The notes under the pieces were generated by a model, which saw only the letters and a list, made by a program, of their open reading frames with translations, made no database searches and was not told the DNA's origin. Positions 42,126 through 52,700 of a stretch of DNA of 64,000 bases are shown piece by piece. The stretch is from Nemertoderma westbladi. Taxonomy: Eukaryota; Xenacoelomorpha; Nemertodermatida; Nemertodermatidae. Location of the stretch: NCBI GenBank assembly GCA_032718475.1, contig JAUCBJ010006998.1, forward strand, positions 88,253-152,252. The letters run 5' to 3'. The first letter of the stretch is position 1; every line of letters begins with the position of its first letter. The translations under genes were made by a program, and so were the position numbers.

Positions 42126-45100
42126 ATGTCTGACACAAAACGGGCACTGTCAGATAGTCTTTTGGAAGGTGCTAGAATGAGTCTTAGACTTGGACAGTGT
42201 CTTGAAAGGAAGGTGGCAGAGGCAATGGCAACAGCAGAAGCGGAAAGAAAAGCGGCAGAGGCAGTGGCAGAAGCAGAACGGAAGGCGTCTGAAGCGACTA
42301 CCCAACTAGAGCTTGAAAGCCTTCAGGAGAAACAAGATTACTTGAAGAAACAAACCAGAAGACAGGGATTTGCCTCCTCCGATGAGGGTGGTATAAGAGA
42401 TCCCGAAAGTGGAGGTAATAAATCTCGTTCAAGCGGACGTAGAAGAACGCCACACCGTCGGAGGTTGTCTGATTTCCCTCTTGGGGTGAGAGGGCGAATC
42501 CTGTATCATTCATTAGGTAATCTTGAACCCACAGACCAAATTATTACAGTAGAAAGACTCCCTACTATAGTAGATGAGCCTGAAATAATTAGGCCTGTTC
42601 TCGAGGCCACCCCTTCGGTGATAGAGACACCTGTACTCCCTGAACCTACCTCTAAATTCCCTTTGCACAGCACGAAACTACCTGTGCCCAGTAGGACTGT
42701 TCCCGAGTCCGAACCCATCCTGGACGCCGAGCGAGATATCAAGAATTTATCGCCCGTCGTCTCTCGCTTGCCCGCTACTACGTTGGCGACTCCCGCTTCG
42801 GCGGTTGAGTGGGTAGCTGAGGGACGACGGGAGATGGGTCTCCTGCTCGAGCAGCTGAGGGAACACTGTTTGTGCTCCTCTCAGCAGGTCCGGGAAATGG
42901 AAGAGACTGTTCAGCAGCTCAAGGGAACAGTAAGGGAAAGTAGGTTAGAGTTGCAAAAGGTGCAGCAAAGTATCGCGTTAGAACGCGATAAATTAGTCAA
43001 TTTACAAAAGGGTATACCACCACCCCCTGTAACAATGTGTCAACCCGTTAGGTCTGAAGTATCTCATGCGCAAGGTGTGGAGCCTACACGCATCTATACT
43101 GCTAGTGAAGTAGAAACTCCTATAGTAAACCCTATTCAGGGTGATTATAAACCTGTTGATAATAATATTCCATATAGACCTGATCATAATCCGAGAAATT
43201 TATATACCGATAATTCTATATTCAATAATACGATGGCTCAAGAAAGTTTTACGCATCAAATGGCTAGAACCGAAGCCCGTCAAGCGGTAAAGGTTGGAGA
43301 GATCGTCAAGTTCAATGGAGATGAGATGAAATGGTTACCTTTTAATGAATATTACAAAGATAACATACAGAATTCTGTGCTATCTAACGGAGAGAAACTC
43401 AGATACCTCATCGAATGCTTGGAAGGACCTCCCAAGTTAATGGCGTTAAAATTTATTGGACATCCAGATGGATTAAGACAAGTTTGGGATACATTAAACA
43501 TCAGGTATGGTAATAGGACTAACATAGCTAGGTATTTATATGCGAAATTAATGGCGCCCCGAAAGTTTCTTAGCAGCGGGATTATAGAATTTTCCGATGA
43601 GATTCAGGAGATCTGTAGACAGCTAGATTGGTTAGGTAAGTCTCATGAATACCAGAACTCTATGGTTGTAGGAGCCTTAGCATCTACTTTACCAAAGGGT
43701 GGAGTAGGTACACGCTGGGACAAGAAAGTGTTATATATGATGGAACAACAACAACGAGACCCTACCATGGCTGATCTCATGTCCTTCTTAGATAGTGAAG
43801 TAAAATTACAACTCATAAAGCAGTCCAGAGAGAAAACATCGGAAAATAAGGTAAGTGAGAAACCCGTTTCTAGGAGAAGGGTAACACCAGTGTGTTATAC
43901 TGACGACGGCGAAAGCCAAGTCTCTCAGGAAGAGGACAGCGGGAAAGACACAGCAAAATCTTACTATGATAACAAGACCTATAAAGACGTAAGTAAATAT
44001 AAGTCTCGAACCAGGGACAGGAGAGAACAGGTAACAACAACTCCTCCTACGTCTCCTAAGAGATTTCACGGAAGAAAGCCCGAAGAAAGAACGAGAGTGC
44101 ATAACGTTGCCCAAGGTAAAGTGAGTAACATCAAACCAAAATGTGCGCTGTGCGACGGGCCCCACCGTTTGAGTGTGTGTGCTGAATTCCTAAAGAAATC
44201 CCTGGTAGACAGACGTGAAGTCATGTCGGATAAGCGGTTATGCTATAATTGCCTCAGACCAGGACACCAACGGCGAACCTGTTACTCCGAATTAAAGTGT
44301 GCAAAGTGCGGTGCGAAACATCACATCTTGTTACGCAGTGAATTCGAACGAAACAACCCGAGTCAGGTAAGTGAGCCCGAACTACATGTCCAATTCAGTG
44401 ATGTAAATGACACTGATCAAGAGTCTGAGATGGAAGGATTCTATACGGACGAATTCTCCGACGCCAACGAATCCTGTTACCTAATAAATACCGCAGTGTA
44501 TCGAGCACTTACGTATGAAAAGGACACCGACAATGAGTTCCCCCCAACTACCTTTGACAGACAACCATCTTGGAAACCTCCAACTTCCAACGTAGGAATC
44601 AGAGAATTTCCTGTAGTGCAGGTAAGAGTTCACGGTCCCAACAAAAGTTACATAGTGAACGCCCTCCTTGACTTCGGCAGCACAGGAACATTCATCGATC
44701 AAGAACTAGCCGAAGACATCTTTGCTGGACAACCCAAATTCCGAACTAAGTTGGATATGTCAGGAATTATGCAGGTTTGGAAATCTACCATAACGGCAGA
44801 TTACTATGTAGGTGCGTTGTCCACCCCCCAGGATAAATTAGGAGAACAAAGTATAAGGTCAGTAAAAATGGTGGCTATAAAGAACTTCGCTACTACCCAG
44901 GTAGAACCTTATAACTGGAACGAGGACGAGAGCATCCAGCAGCTTAAGATACCTCGATTCCACACAGATTATCCTGGAGTGCAAATACTCATCGGCCAAA
45001 ACGCGCATGAGGCGCTAGAGACATTGGAGAAACGGCCTGCTCAACCACAGCCACTACAAACCTATGCAGTAAGAACTAGAGTAGGTTGGTACTTCACTGG

Positions 45101-45575
45101 CCCTTCCCGTAGAACTCTCAAAGAGAGATTACCTCAAGAACAGGTATACCAAGTAAAGGAATGGGAAGTGGAGAGCAGTCAGGTGGACGACCCAACTGAG
45201 GGAACACCATACTCCTCAGATAATGACGATATTAACTCCAATGTAGATCAATGGAGACATTGCCTTGGGACGATTAATCCAGCCGACATTGCTTCCAGAG
45301 GAGCAACTCCTCAAGAACTGATAGATACTCCAGGCTGGTTAGGTGGATCCGACTTCTTAAGTAAAGAAGAAGAAGAATGGCCTCCTCATATTACCACGGC
45401 GGAGATTAGACAGGCCAAGGGAGCGGAGAAAGTAACACAACAACTCAATCGCCCAGCTGGTCATTTATGTTTACTGGAAAGAGACCGAAAACTGTCCGGA
45501 AACTATGGAAGGCAAGATACTCTTCCTACGACCACTTCCCTAATCCGACAAATATCTAGGGACTCCATAACGTAA
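42126..45575 (+). CDS. BEL-2 gag-protease remnant polyprotein (internally deleted)
   Basis: An 1149-codon frame starting at the same methionine region as BEL-1 gag. Kept: a shortened Ala/Glu coiled coil (about 35-75), the DUF1759-like gag core, three CCHC-type knuckles and most of the protease domain. Compared with BEL-1, about 420 residues of N-terminal gag, about 590 residues from protease end through RT into RNase H, and about 570 residues covering integrase are missing, yet every junction is in frame and the C-terminal tail is kept. The protease DSG reads DFG (near 44672), so it is probably inactive. This frame also shows that gag and pol are one ORF in this family. It may supply structural Gag only, or may simply be young debris. 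Confidence 0.88.
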   Translation: MSDTKRALSDSLLEGARMSLRLGQCLERKVAEAMATAEAERKAAEAVAEAERKASEATTQLELESLQEKQDYLKKQTRRQGFASSDEGGIRDPESGGNKSRSSGRRRTPHRRRLSDFPLGVRGRILYHSLGNLEPTDQIITVERLPTIVDEPEIIRPVLEATPSVIETPVLPEPTSKFPLHSTKLPVPSRTVPESEPILDAERDIKNLSPVVSRLPATTLATPASAVEWVAEGRREMGLLLEQLREHCLCSSQQVREMEETVQQLKGTVRESRLELQKVQQSIALERDKLVNLQKGIPPPPVTMCQPVRSEVSHAQGVEPTRIYTASEVETPIVNPIQGDYKPVDNNIPYRPDHNPRNLYTDNSIFNNTMAQESFTHQMARTEARQAVKVGEIVKFNGDEMKWLPFNEYYKDNIQNSVLSNGEKLRYLIECLEGPPKLMALKFIGHPDGLRQVWDTLNIRYGNRTNIARYLYAKLMAPRKFLSSGIIEFSDEIQEICRQLDWLGKSHEYQNSMVVGALASTLPKGGVGTRWDKKVLYMMEQQQRDPTMADLMSFLDSEVKLQLIKQSREKTSENKVSEKPVSRRRVTPVCYTDDGESQVSQEEDSGKDTAKSYYDNKTYKDVSKYKSRTRDRREQVTTTPPTSPKRFHGRKPEERTRVHNVAQGKVSNIKPKCALCDGPHRLSVCAEFLKKSLVDRREVMSDKRLCYNCLRPGHQRRTCYSELKCAKCGAKHHILLRSEFERNNPSQVSEPELHVQFSDVNDTDQESEMEGFYTDEFSDANESCYLINTAVYRALTYEKDTDNEFPPTTFDRQPSWKPPTSNVGIREFPVVQVRVHGPNKSYIVNALLDFGSTGTFIDQELAEDIFAGQPKFRTKLDMSGIMQVWKSTITADYYVGALSTPQDKLGEQSIRSVKMVAIKNFATTQVEPYNWNEDESIQQLKIPRFHTDYPGVQILIGQNAHEALETLEKRPAQPQPLQTYAVRTRVGWYFTGPSRRTLKERLPQEQVYQVKEWEVESSQVDDPTEGTPYSSDNDDINSNVDQWRHCLGTINPADIASRGATPQELIDTPGWLGGSDFLSKEEEEWPPHITTAEIRQAKGAEKVTQQLNRPAGHLCLLERDRKLSGNYGRQDTLPTTTSLIRQISRDSIT

Positions 45576-47225
45576 TAACATATGGAGTGGGCGTGTGACT
45601 ATATCATTTTATATTTGTTTTTATTTTATATTTATGTATGTATTATTATGTAATTTTATTATAATCGTTTTCTTTAATTTTATTTAGTAGAATGTTCTTT
45701 TAGTGATTATTTAGTAGATTAGTGCAATATATTAGTGTTTATTACGTACGTAATTACTTATAATATATATTTAGTGCGACGGCGAGAAATAATTATTTTT
45801 TCTCTTTCCTTACTGTCCGTATCATATTATAAATACGTGACTACAGTAAGATGAAATGTCCGTACTTATTAAAGTACAATAAAGCCACTACTATATTCAA
45901 GTATTATTGGTAGGCAGAGTATTAGGAATGCAAAGTTCAGATCCTCGTGTCTCGGCTAAACCAAGCTCTGGGTAGACCTTGGAAATGACTTGCCTCTTCA
46001 CACTGACATTGCTTCGTGCGATATTGCTCTCATACCATATATAATAATACATATAGTAGCGTGATGTCCCTCTAACAGTAGCGTGAAACGCAAATAAATC
46101 TGTTAAACCTTTTGACCATCTGTAATTCTAGTCGATTAAGATATCGCGGCACCCACCGATATACTTGAAAGACAAATTCTAGAATCAGTGGTTAACGTCC
46201 CCAGACAAGTTCTGGAATAAATTGGTGCCCATCTCAAATATTAATTATTTAATATTTATAAATCTATAAATCAAAATCTGTAAAATTCAGATCCTTTAAC
46301 AATTCTAGTTGATTAAGATATCGTAGCACTTACCGATACTCTTAAAAGACAATTTTCATAGAATTAAGGATCCTATGTCCCCAGACCTGCTCTGGAATCA
46401 AATTGTGTCAATTGCACTATCAAATAATAAAATTTCAGGGAATAAATTTGAATTCATATTTTAATGAATTTAATAAATTGTCATTCTGTGCAATTTATAA
46501 CATTCCCAAAATCCCATTAATTAGTAGATCACGGGATCGGAGATTCGTCCTATTAAGTGTGTTAGAGTGTGAGAATCTCCCATGTATGAGTCAATAGCTG
46601 ATAAAATTTATAAAATCATATATAAACGAGATATTGGACCATTAAAGAATTACTATTAAATAGCATCCCAGATCTGTATGCATTGGAATTACCCTAATTC
46701 TACCGCTAGCTTTCCATAATGTCACCATAGTAACACCCACGCTAGAATTAGAAACAAGTTAAAAGGAACAATAGAAAGCTTGCCCCATTGCATAGTAAGA
46801 AATAAATAGCGCACTGCTAGTATCCAAGGATACATAATAATAACGTGGCATTCTGGAAGGCACTGACTAACGGACAAATGGCCCGAGTGTGTGTAATTTG
46901 TGACAGTTGTGTGTGTGGAATTTGTGAGTTTATAGGCGAATGTTACTACTAAGGTGTGTTTACAGTAGCGAGTCGCAATTGTGAAAGTAACCCTAACTCT
47001 CCAGTAAGAACCTGAAGTGTATCTAAGCCTTTGGGACGGACAGTGGAGTGACTCGTGCTAGTGTTGTTGTCGTTGTGTAGCTACACGTTGGCGGAAAACA
47101 CAGCGGCGACGATACATTTGCGCTGAGGCTCTTACACTGTCCGGGGGCTGATTGGGGTAGGCAGCGACGCTCGCTAGCCTAATTATAAGCTCATTATAAT
47201 ATTAATAAACTCATATATAGCAGAT
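45576..47225 (+). other. BEL-2 non-coding region between gag-pol and ORF3
   Basis: The counterpart of 3268-4912 in BEL-1, keeping the paired CCAGA...TCTGG dyads (46201-46215 and 46381-46395). No credible frame. Confidence 0.6.
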
Positions 47226-48508
47226 ATAACGGAGTTGATAGAAGATGGTCTTGGTATCGGGGAGCGATATACTCTACCTTTACAAGTGTTTGTTGATAGC
47301 TTGATACGCGGCGACGCTAGTCCAACTACTACGAAGGACGATGGTCGTTATATCGAACCGACGATTTCCTAGAAGCAACTTACGCGTGAATTGGACTATG
47401 GAAAATTCACCGCTCGCTACACGCATCGTAATAGTACGTATATGGACTTCTTAACCATTGGCCATTCTATCGATTCACACGATACGGACTATGTCGAACA
47501 TATATCCTACCCAGCGGAGTCGGAACGATAAACTGAAATTCGAATGCGAAAATTCTATTCGAAATCGACTCGAAAGAAAAGACATTAGAGAGACAAATGG
47601 ACGCGGTAACTCTAACGTATGTTTGGAATTCTTGATAGAAGCATTGTAACAACCAATAAATATCATCCACGTTTCCCCTACCAGACGTGCGTCTTTGGTA
47701 TTATTACGATAAATGCCCTAGACCCAACTAATAAACGGAAAGACATAAACATCCACGGAAACCGAAACTTGTTCGGCATATCACCTACGCTCGCTCAACT
47801 CAGACGATCCTTGAGTAAACCTACGATCATAGTTCCAGAATACTCGGTCAGACCACCTCGTTCCTTGATTAGACCTCAGACTTTCGATTCTGATGGTATC
47901 CCGGATCCTCACGAGCTGTATTCACTGTCCAAAGATCTAGTGCTACCCTAACAATTAATCGGTAACACTCTGGCAGCGAGCTCTAGCTAGCCGCCCATCT
48001 TACCTAGCCGTATTGGGACGCGGACACCTAATATCACCATTCAACCGTATGGTCGTCCCAGTTTAACGCGATACAACCCTTCATCAAGGTGAAGGAGAGC
48101 GTTGTACGAAACGAGTTAAACGCTATTCTACAAAGATCAGAAAGGAAACCTGCGTTTGTTCAGATAAACGTAAGTTATAACAGCAAGTCCAAGCGGTAAA
48201 CGAATTGGCTTATCTCAGTTCGATTGGGAAATCTTGAATCTCTAAGAAGATATCGAGCTTAGACAACCCTATTCTCTGCGAGAGTTTTGGACAAGCGTGT
48301 CCAACGACAAGCGGAGGAAAATCAGCTCGAGGAGAAGCAGATCGAAATGGACGAGACACTGACCGTAACCCTAAACCTTCTGATGCAATGGTATTGCACC
48401 CTTCACCCAGGAGTTACAGCCCTCCTAGTAAAGTGGCTCGCCCCAAAGAGAAAAGGACTCTTGCTAGCCTCAAAAAGCTGTGTAAACGCCGTCCGCGTAA
48501 GAAAGACT
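47226..48508 (+). pseudogene. Decayed ORF3 of BEL-2, longer than the BEL-1 copy
   Basis: From 47226 the sequence follows the BEL-1 ORF3 codon by codon at first, but the ATG has become ATA and a TAG appears about 55 codons in, with more disruptions later. Beyond the BEL-1 homology, protein-like pieces persist: a Pro/Arg/Ser-rich stretch in 47780-47951, and a basic tail ending near 48508 in another frame, with SPPSKVARPKEKR followed by KKLCKRRPRKKD and a stop. This suggests an original protein of roughly 400 residues with a lysine/arginine-rich, possibly nuclear-localising C-terminus. The family is not recognised. Confidence 0.45.
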
Positions 48509-48577
48509 AACTGTTTAGAGTATTTTTATATTTTAGAAACTGTGATTTGTTATATTTTATAGACTTAAATCCCATTT

Positions 48578-48588
48578 TCTGGGAGCGG
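48578..48588 (+). other. Probable polypurine tract of BEL-2
   Basis: GGGAGCGG immediately precedes the TG of the 3' LTR, where plus-strand DNA synthesis would be primed. BEL-1 has AAAGACAAA at the equivalent place. Confidence 0.5.
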
Positions 48589-49765
48589 TGTAAAGGCTTT
48601 TGCGTAATTAGCCGGTTATTTTCCCCGTGAAGTACTCTGTAGTTGGTTTACCAGGCATAAAAGGGCCGTGTCCTTACTGTACTGGTGTTTTAGAGGACAT
48701 AAAAGTAATTTCTTCTGTATGTGTACTTTAGCGGACATAATCCGCAATTCCATGACGTAAAAGCCGAAATACTCTTGGAACAGTGTAGTTACTAAGACGA
48801 CAGCTAATAGCTGAGCTGTACACGTGGAGCCTCTGCACGGAGCCTTGGTTCTTTGTTCTGCTCAGCTCAAATGACGACATCTATCAGCTGTGTCCACGTC
48901 AGTTCGACCAATCAGAGATTTTCCCTTTGTGTAAAAAGCTGTACAGCAGAATCCCATGATTCAGTACTGACGTTTCCCCCACGCCTAAGAACACCGGCCG
49001 GGGAATGTTTTCTGACATTAGAGCGTCTTTAATTATAAGATCATCAAACTGTTATCTTGGTCAACTTGGTTAAGTACACTTGCATTATTTACTGCTATTT
49101 ACTGTGTTGTTGATTGTATCGTTCGTTTACATATTATTATTGGGAAGAATATTGATAACGATCCGAAACCCCAATCTTCTTGATACACTAAGGTTAGAGA
49201 GACCGGTTACATATAACAATTTGCGACATACATTATCGTGGTTTGTAGTGAGTTCAATGCTACTTAATAGGCCCTACAAATGTCGGTTGTTATTCTCTTT
49301 ATATATGATTAAAATCAGTGAATGTCGGCAATTCAGTGTGCGGTTGTGTGCAATAGTCTGTGTGTGCTTGACCGAGTAACAAAGCATTTCCTAAAGAATG
49401 CACTTTGGTGATCTATAAGACATACCGTTGTGTATAGTGTAAGTCATAGCTCTGTTTAAATAGATAGAGCGCCACGTCCTAAAGGAACTGCTAATATTTC
49501 CCGAAAGTGAATAATATTCGTCAGAGATTATATATTAACGATCAATCGAGTAGTACGGTAGGCCTGCACCGCAATCAAATTAAAGCATCCAAATCCAGTC
49601 TCCCGGGTATATCCAGCGGGTGAATGGTCGCGCACAGACTGGCTTTGGCTAATGTTAGAATTATTATAGGTGTTCAATACTTGTCATAGGCTGGAGTAGA
49701 TTTATAACCTAGAAGACATATAGATTTGGCGGGTTAAACTGCCAAAGGTCTTAAAAGCGCGAACA
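48589..49765 (+). repeat. 3' LTR of BEL-2, truncated to its first 1177 bp
   Basis: Matches 38617-39825 and then stops at GCGCGAACA, where BEL-3 pol sequence begins on the opposite strand. Confidence 0.9.
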
Positions 49766-52700
49766 CTGATCGTCCACCTGTCTTTGGTTCCAATCTTTGA
49801 TGTAAGCTTTGATTTCGCCAATAGGGCCAAATAAATCTACACCGGTATTAGTAAAGGGTGGTTCATAGAAGCTTACTCGTTCCCTAGGTAATTCTGCCTC
49901 TCGCTGTGTTAAAGGCCTACTGAATGCTTTCCTACAGGGTATACAGTTCCTAAGAACTTGGTTCAGAGCTCTACGGGGTTTATAAAAATAATAGCGAGTT
50001 CGAATTTCGCTAAGAACTCGTTCTCTACCAGCATGATAAAGTTTGCTGTGAACATCTACAATCATCTTGACTTGTATCTCAAGATTTCTAATGAGTATGG
50101 GAAACTTAGTGTCAAAGGATAATGGAGCATTCGTTAATCTTCCTCCGACACGTATCAACCCATCTATCATTGTGCTAGAGAAACGATCCCTTAAGCGCAT
50201 CTGTGGATTTCTCAACAACAGGAAATACTTATCGGAATCCTCATAGCATTGCAGGAGTCTCAGCATCTGCTTGTTGGTTTCTTCATGCTCCTGATAACTG
50301 ATCGTCTCCTTCAGAAACCTGTCGGATATCTTATATTTGGGAAGATCTTTAACAACATGGACCTGCACCGATGTTAGTGGAGCGGTATCACTATTGGTCT
50401 TCGTCCCGGAGTAGTGATGATGAAAACATCGTTTTAAATATGTGACGGCCTTACAGAGCCGATTCCAGGAACTGTAGTGATGTATCGCTCTCTGCAGGAG
50501 AGGTGAGAGTCCTTGCGAGATGTCTGGTATTCCAGATTTCCAATCCTTCTCACGGATTTCCACTACAGACTTATTTGCGGCTGTGGGTTTCTGATCCAAA
50601 GCGTCGTCTCCGGAAGTATGTAGTACAGACAGATCTACCATAGGTTTAAATAACTTCGATTTACTCGCCCGAGTTTTAGGTTTGACTTTCTCCGCTCCCT
50701 TGGCCTGTCTAATCTCTGCTGTAGTAAGATGAGAAGGCCATTCTTCTTCTTCTTTGTAGAGGAAGTCGGGTCCACCTAACCAGTCTGGAGTATCTACCAG
50801 TTCTTGTGGAGTTGCTCCCCTGGAGGCGATGTCTGCTGGATTAATCATTCCGGGGCAATGTCTCCATTGATCCATCATCGTGCGACTAAGTATAATGGCT
50901 ACTCTGTTGGTAACGAAGACGCTGAACTGACAGACTTCATTGGTTATATACTCCAACATGAGTAAAGCGTCGGTCCAATAGACAGTTTTCTCCAACGGAT
51001 AATCGATCTGTTCCGTTACATTCCGGCCGATGGCTGTAGCATATAGTGCCGCTTTTAACTCCGCTCGAGGAACTTTCAACTTGTTGTTTATCAATGCCTT
51101 AGAGGTAACCAAGGCGACTTTGATTCCATCCGGAGTTTCCACTCTTAGGTAGGCTACTATACCTATTCCCATATTGCTGGCGTCTCCAAACACATGGAGT
51201 TGATAGGAATACGTAGGGAGAACATGACCAAAATATGAACGGGAAATTATAAAGTTCTCGATGGCTGGTAGAGAATCTTCCCATTTCATCCACTTCTTTA
51301 ATAATTCTCCCTTAAGTGGATCGTCCCATGAGTGGTTTTCAAGCCACATTTGTTGTACTAAACTCCGAGCAATCAATATAACTGGGCTAATAAATCCCAA
51401 TGGATCGAAATAAGTGCTCAGGATACTTAAACAAATCCGTTTTGTCCGAACTGGATTATCTCGCTGTTTTAGCTGGAAAAACAGGATATCTCTCTCTGTG
51501 TCCCATTTCAAACCAAGTGTCTTGGTTTCTGGAAGATCATCTTTGATTAGATCTAGGTCTTTCGCTCCTCGATCTTCTCAGGGATCGACTCCAGAAACTC
51601 ACGGGAGTTGCTGGTGAATTTAGTTAATCGAAATCCACCTCTTTTTAAGCACTCTACCGTTCCTTTAGCGACATCAATGGCTTCTTCGACTGATGGAAGG
51701 GACTTTAGATTGTCGTCCATGTATATATCCCGTTTGATGTTGTCGATCACCTCTTTAGAGAATGCTTCTCGGTTGTAATCCGCAGTGGTGCGCACCACTG
51801 AACAGGCGTTTGAAGGGCTTGAGATTATCCCAAAAGCCTGGATGGTCATCCAGTACTCCACCGGTTTCTGGTTGAGGTCTCCTTCAGGCCACCACAGAAA
51901 TCGTAGGCTATCTCGATCCATATCCAGCGCCTTGACTTGTAAGAATATGCCTTCTATATCTGAGGCGAAAGCGATTGAATATTGTCTTAATCTTAAGAGT
52001 ATTCCCAACAAGGATTGGAGTAAGTTGGGTCCGGGTAACAATTCGGAATTAAGGGATTGGCCCATGTAGAGGGCGGAGCGGTCAAACACTACTCGTACCT
52101 CATGGGGTTTACCGGGTTTGGGAATGTAATGGTGAGTTAAATAATACATTCTCTCAGTTATAGGTGTTTCTTCCGGTACTCGCTCCGCATATCCCTTGCT
52201 AATAAATTTCTTCAACTGCGTTTGATACATTTCTTTAGCTGAAGAATTTGCCGTAAGGCGTCGATGTAGTTGAGCAATTCTTTTCTCCACCAAGGGTTTG
52301 TTGTTTATGAACTTTGGTTCTCGCTTTCGGAAAGGTAGACCGATTTCATATCTACCTTGATCTTTAAGAAAACGTGTAGTTGTCTCTTGGATCTGCTTGG
52401 CTCTTTCTTCTTCTATCGATAGGGCCTTATCGTAGGAATTGGGCTCTACAGCCTCTTGAGTAAAGAATCGTACGGCGTGTTCATCCCGAGTTTTGGCATT
52501 ATAACGTTCAATGACGTCATTCAGTTCGTCGTTATAGTCGTCTCGTTCTGATGGACGAATGAGCTGACATAGGTTTACTTGGTTTTGCCAAGTCTCGTTT
52601 TCCGTAAGGAGATCAATTGTATTCTCCTCGTCGAAGAGTTGGTGGACATCGTCATTATCTGAGGAGTATGGTGTTCCCTCAGTTGGATCGTCTAACTCAC

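Larger units (their letters stand above)
38617..49765 (+). mobile_element. BEL-2: young, internally deleted BEL/Pao element
   Basis: It consists of a 5' LTR (38617-41629), leader, one continuous 1149-codon frame (42126-45575), a 1.65-kb non-coding part, a decayed ORF3 region and a 3' LTR cut short at 49765. Where both LTRs exist they are nearly identical, apart from a 33-base segment near 39095 missing from the 3' copy, a single-base indel and a few substitutions, so insertion was recent. It interrupts Helitron-like unit 8 at CATAAC. The 3' outer end is lost at the junction with BEL-3, so no target duplication can be seen. Lacking RT and integrase it must depend on proteins from a relative such as BEL-1. 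Confidence 0.88.

Noticed and set aside
45236-45440. BEL-2 deletions as products of splicing (a retrotransposed spliced RNA)
   Set aside because: The two pol junctions do not show GT-AG boundaries when compared with BEL-1, and one has unexplained extra bases, so ordinary or template-switch deletion is at least as likely.
42126-45575. BEL-2 frame as a domesticated host gag gene
   Set aside because: It still has its own recent, matching LTRs and leader, so it is a transposon copy and not a host gene.
49080-49379. 99-codon hydrophobic ORF in the BEL-2 3' LTR
   Set aside because: The matching position in the 5' LTR of the same element has a single-base difference that shifts the frame; no other LTR keeps it.
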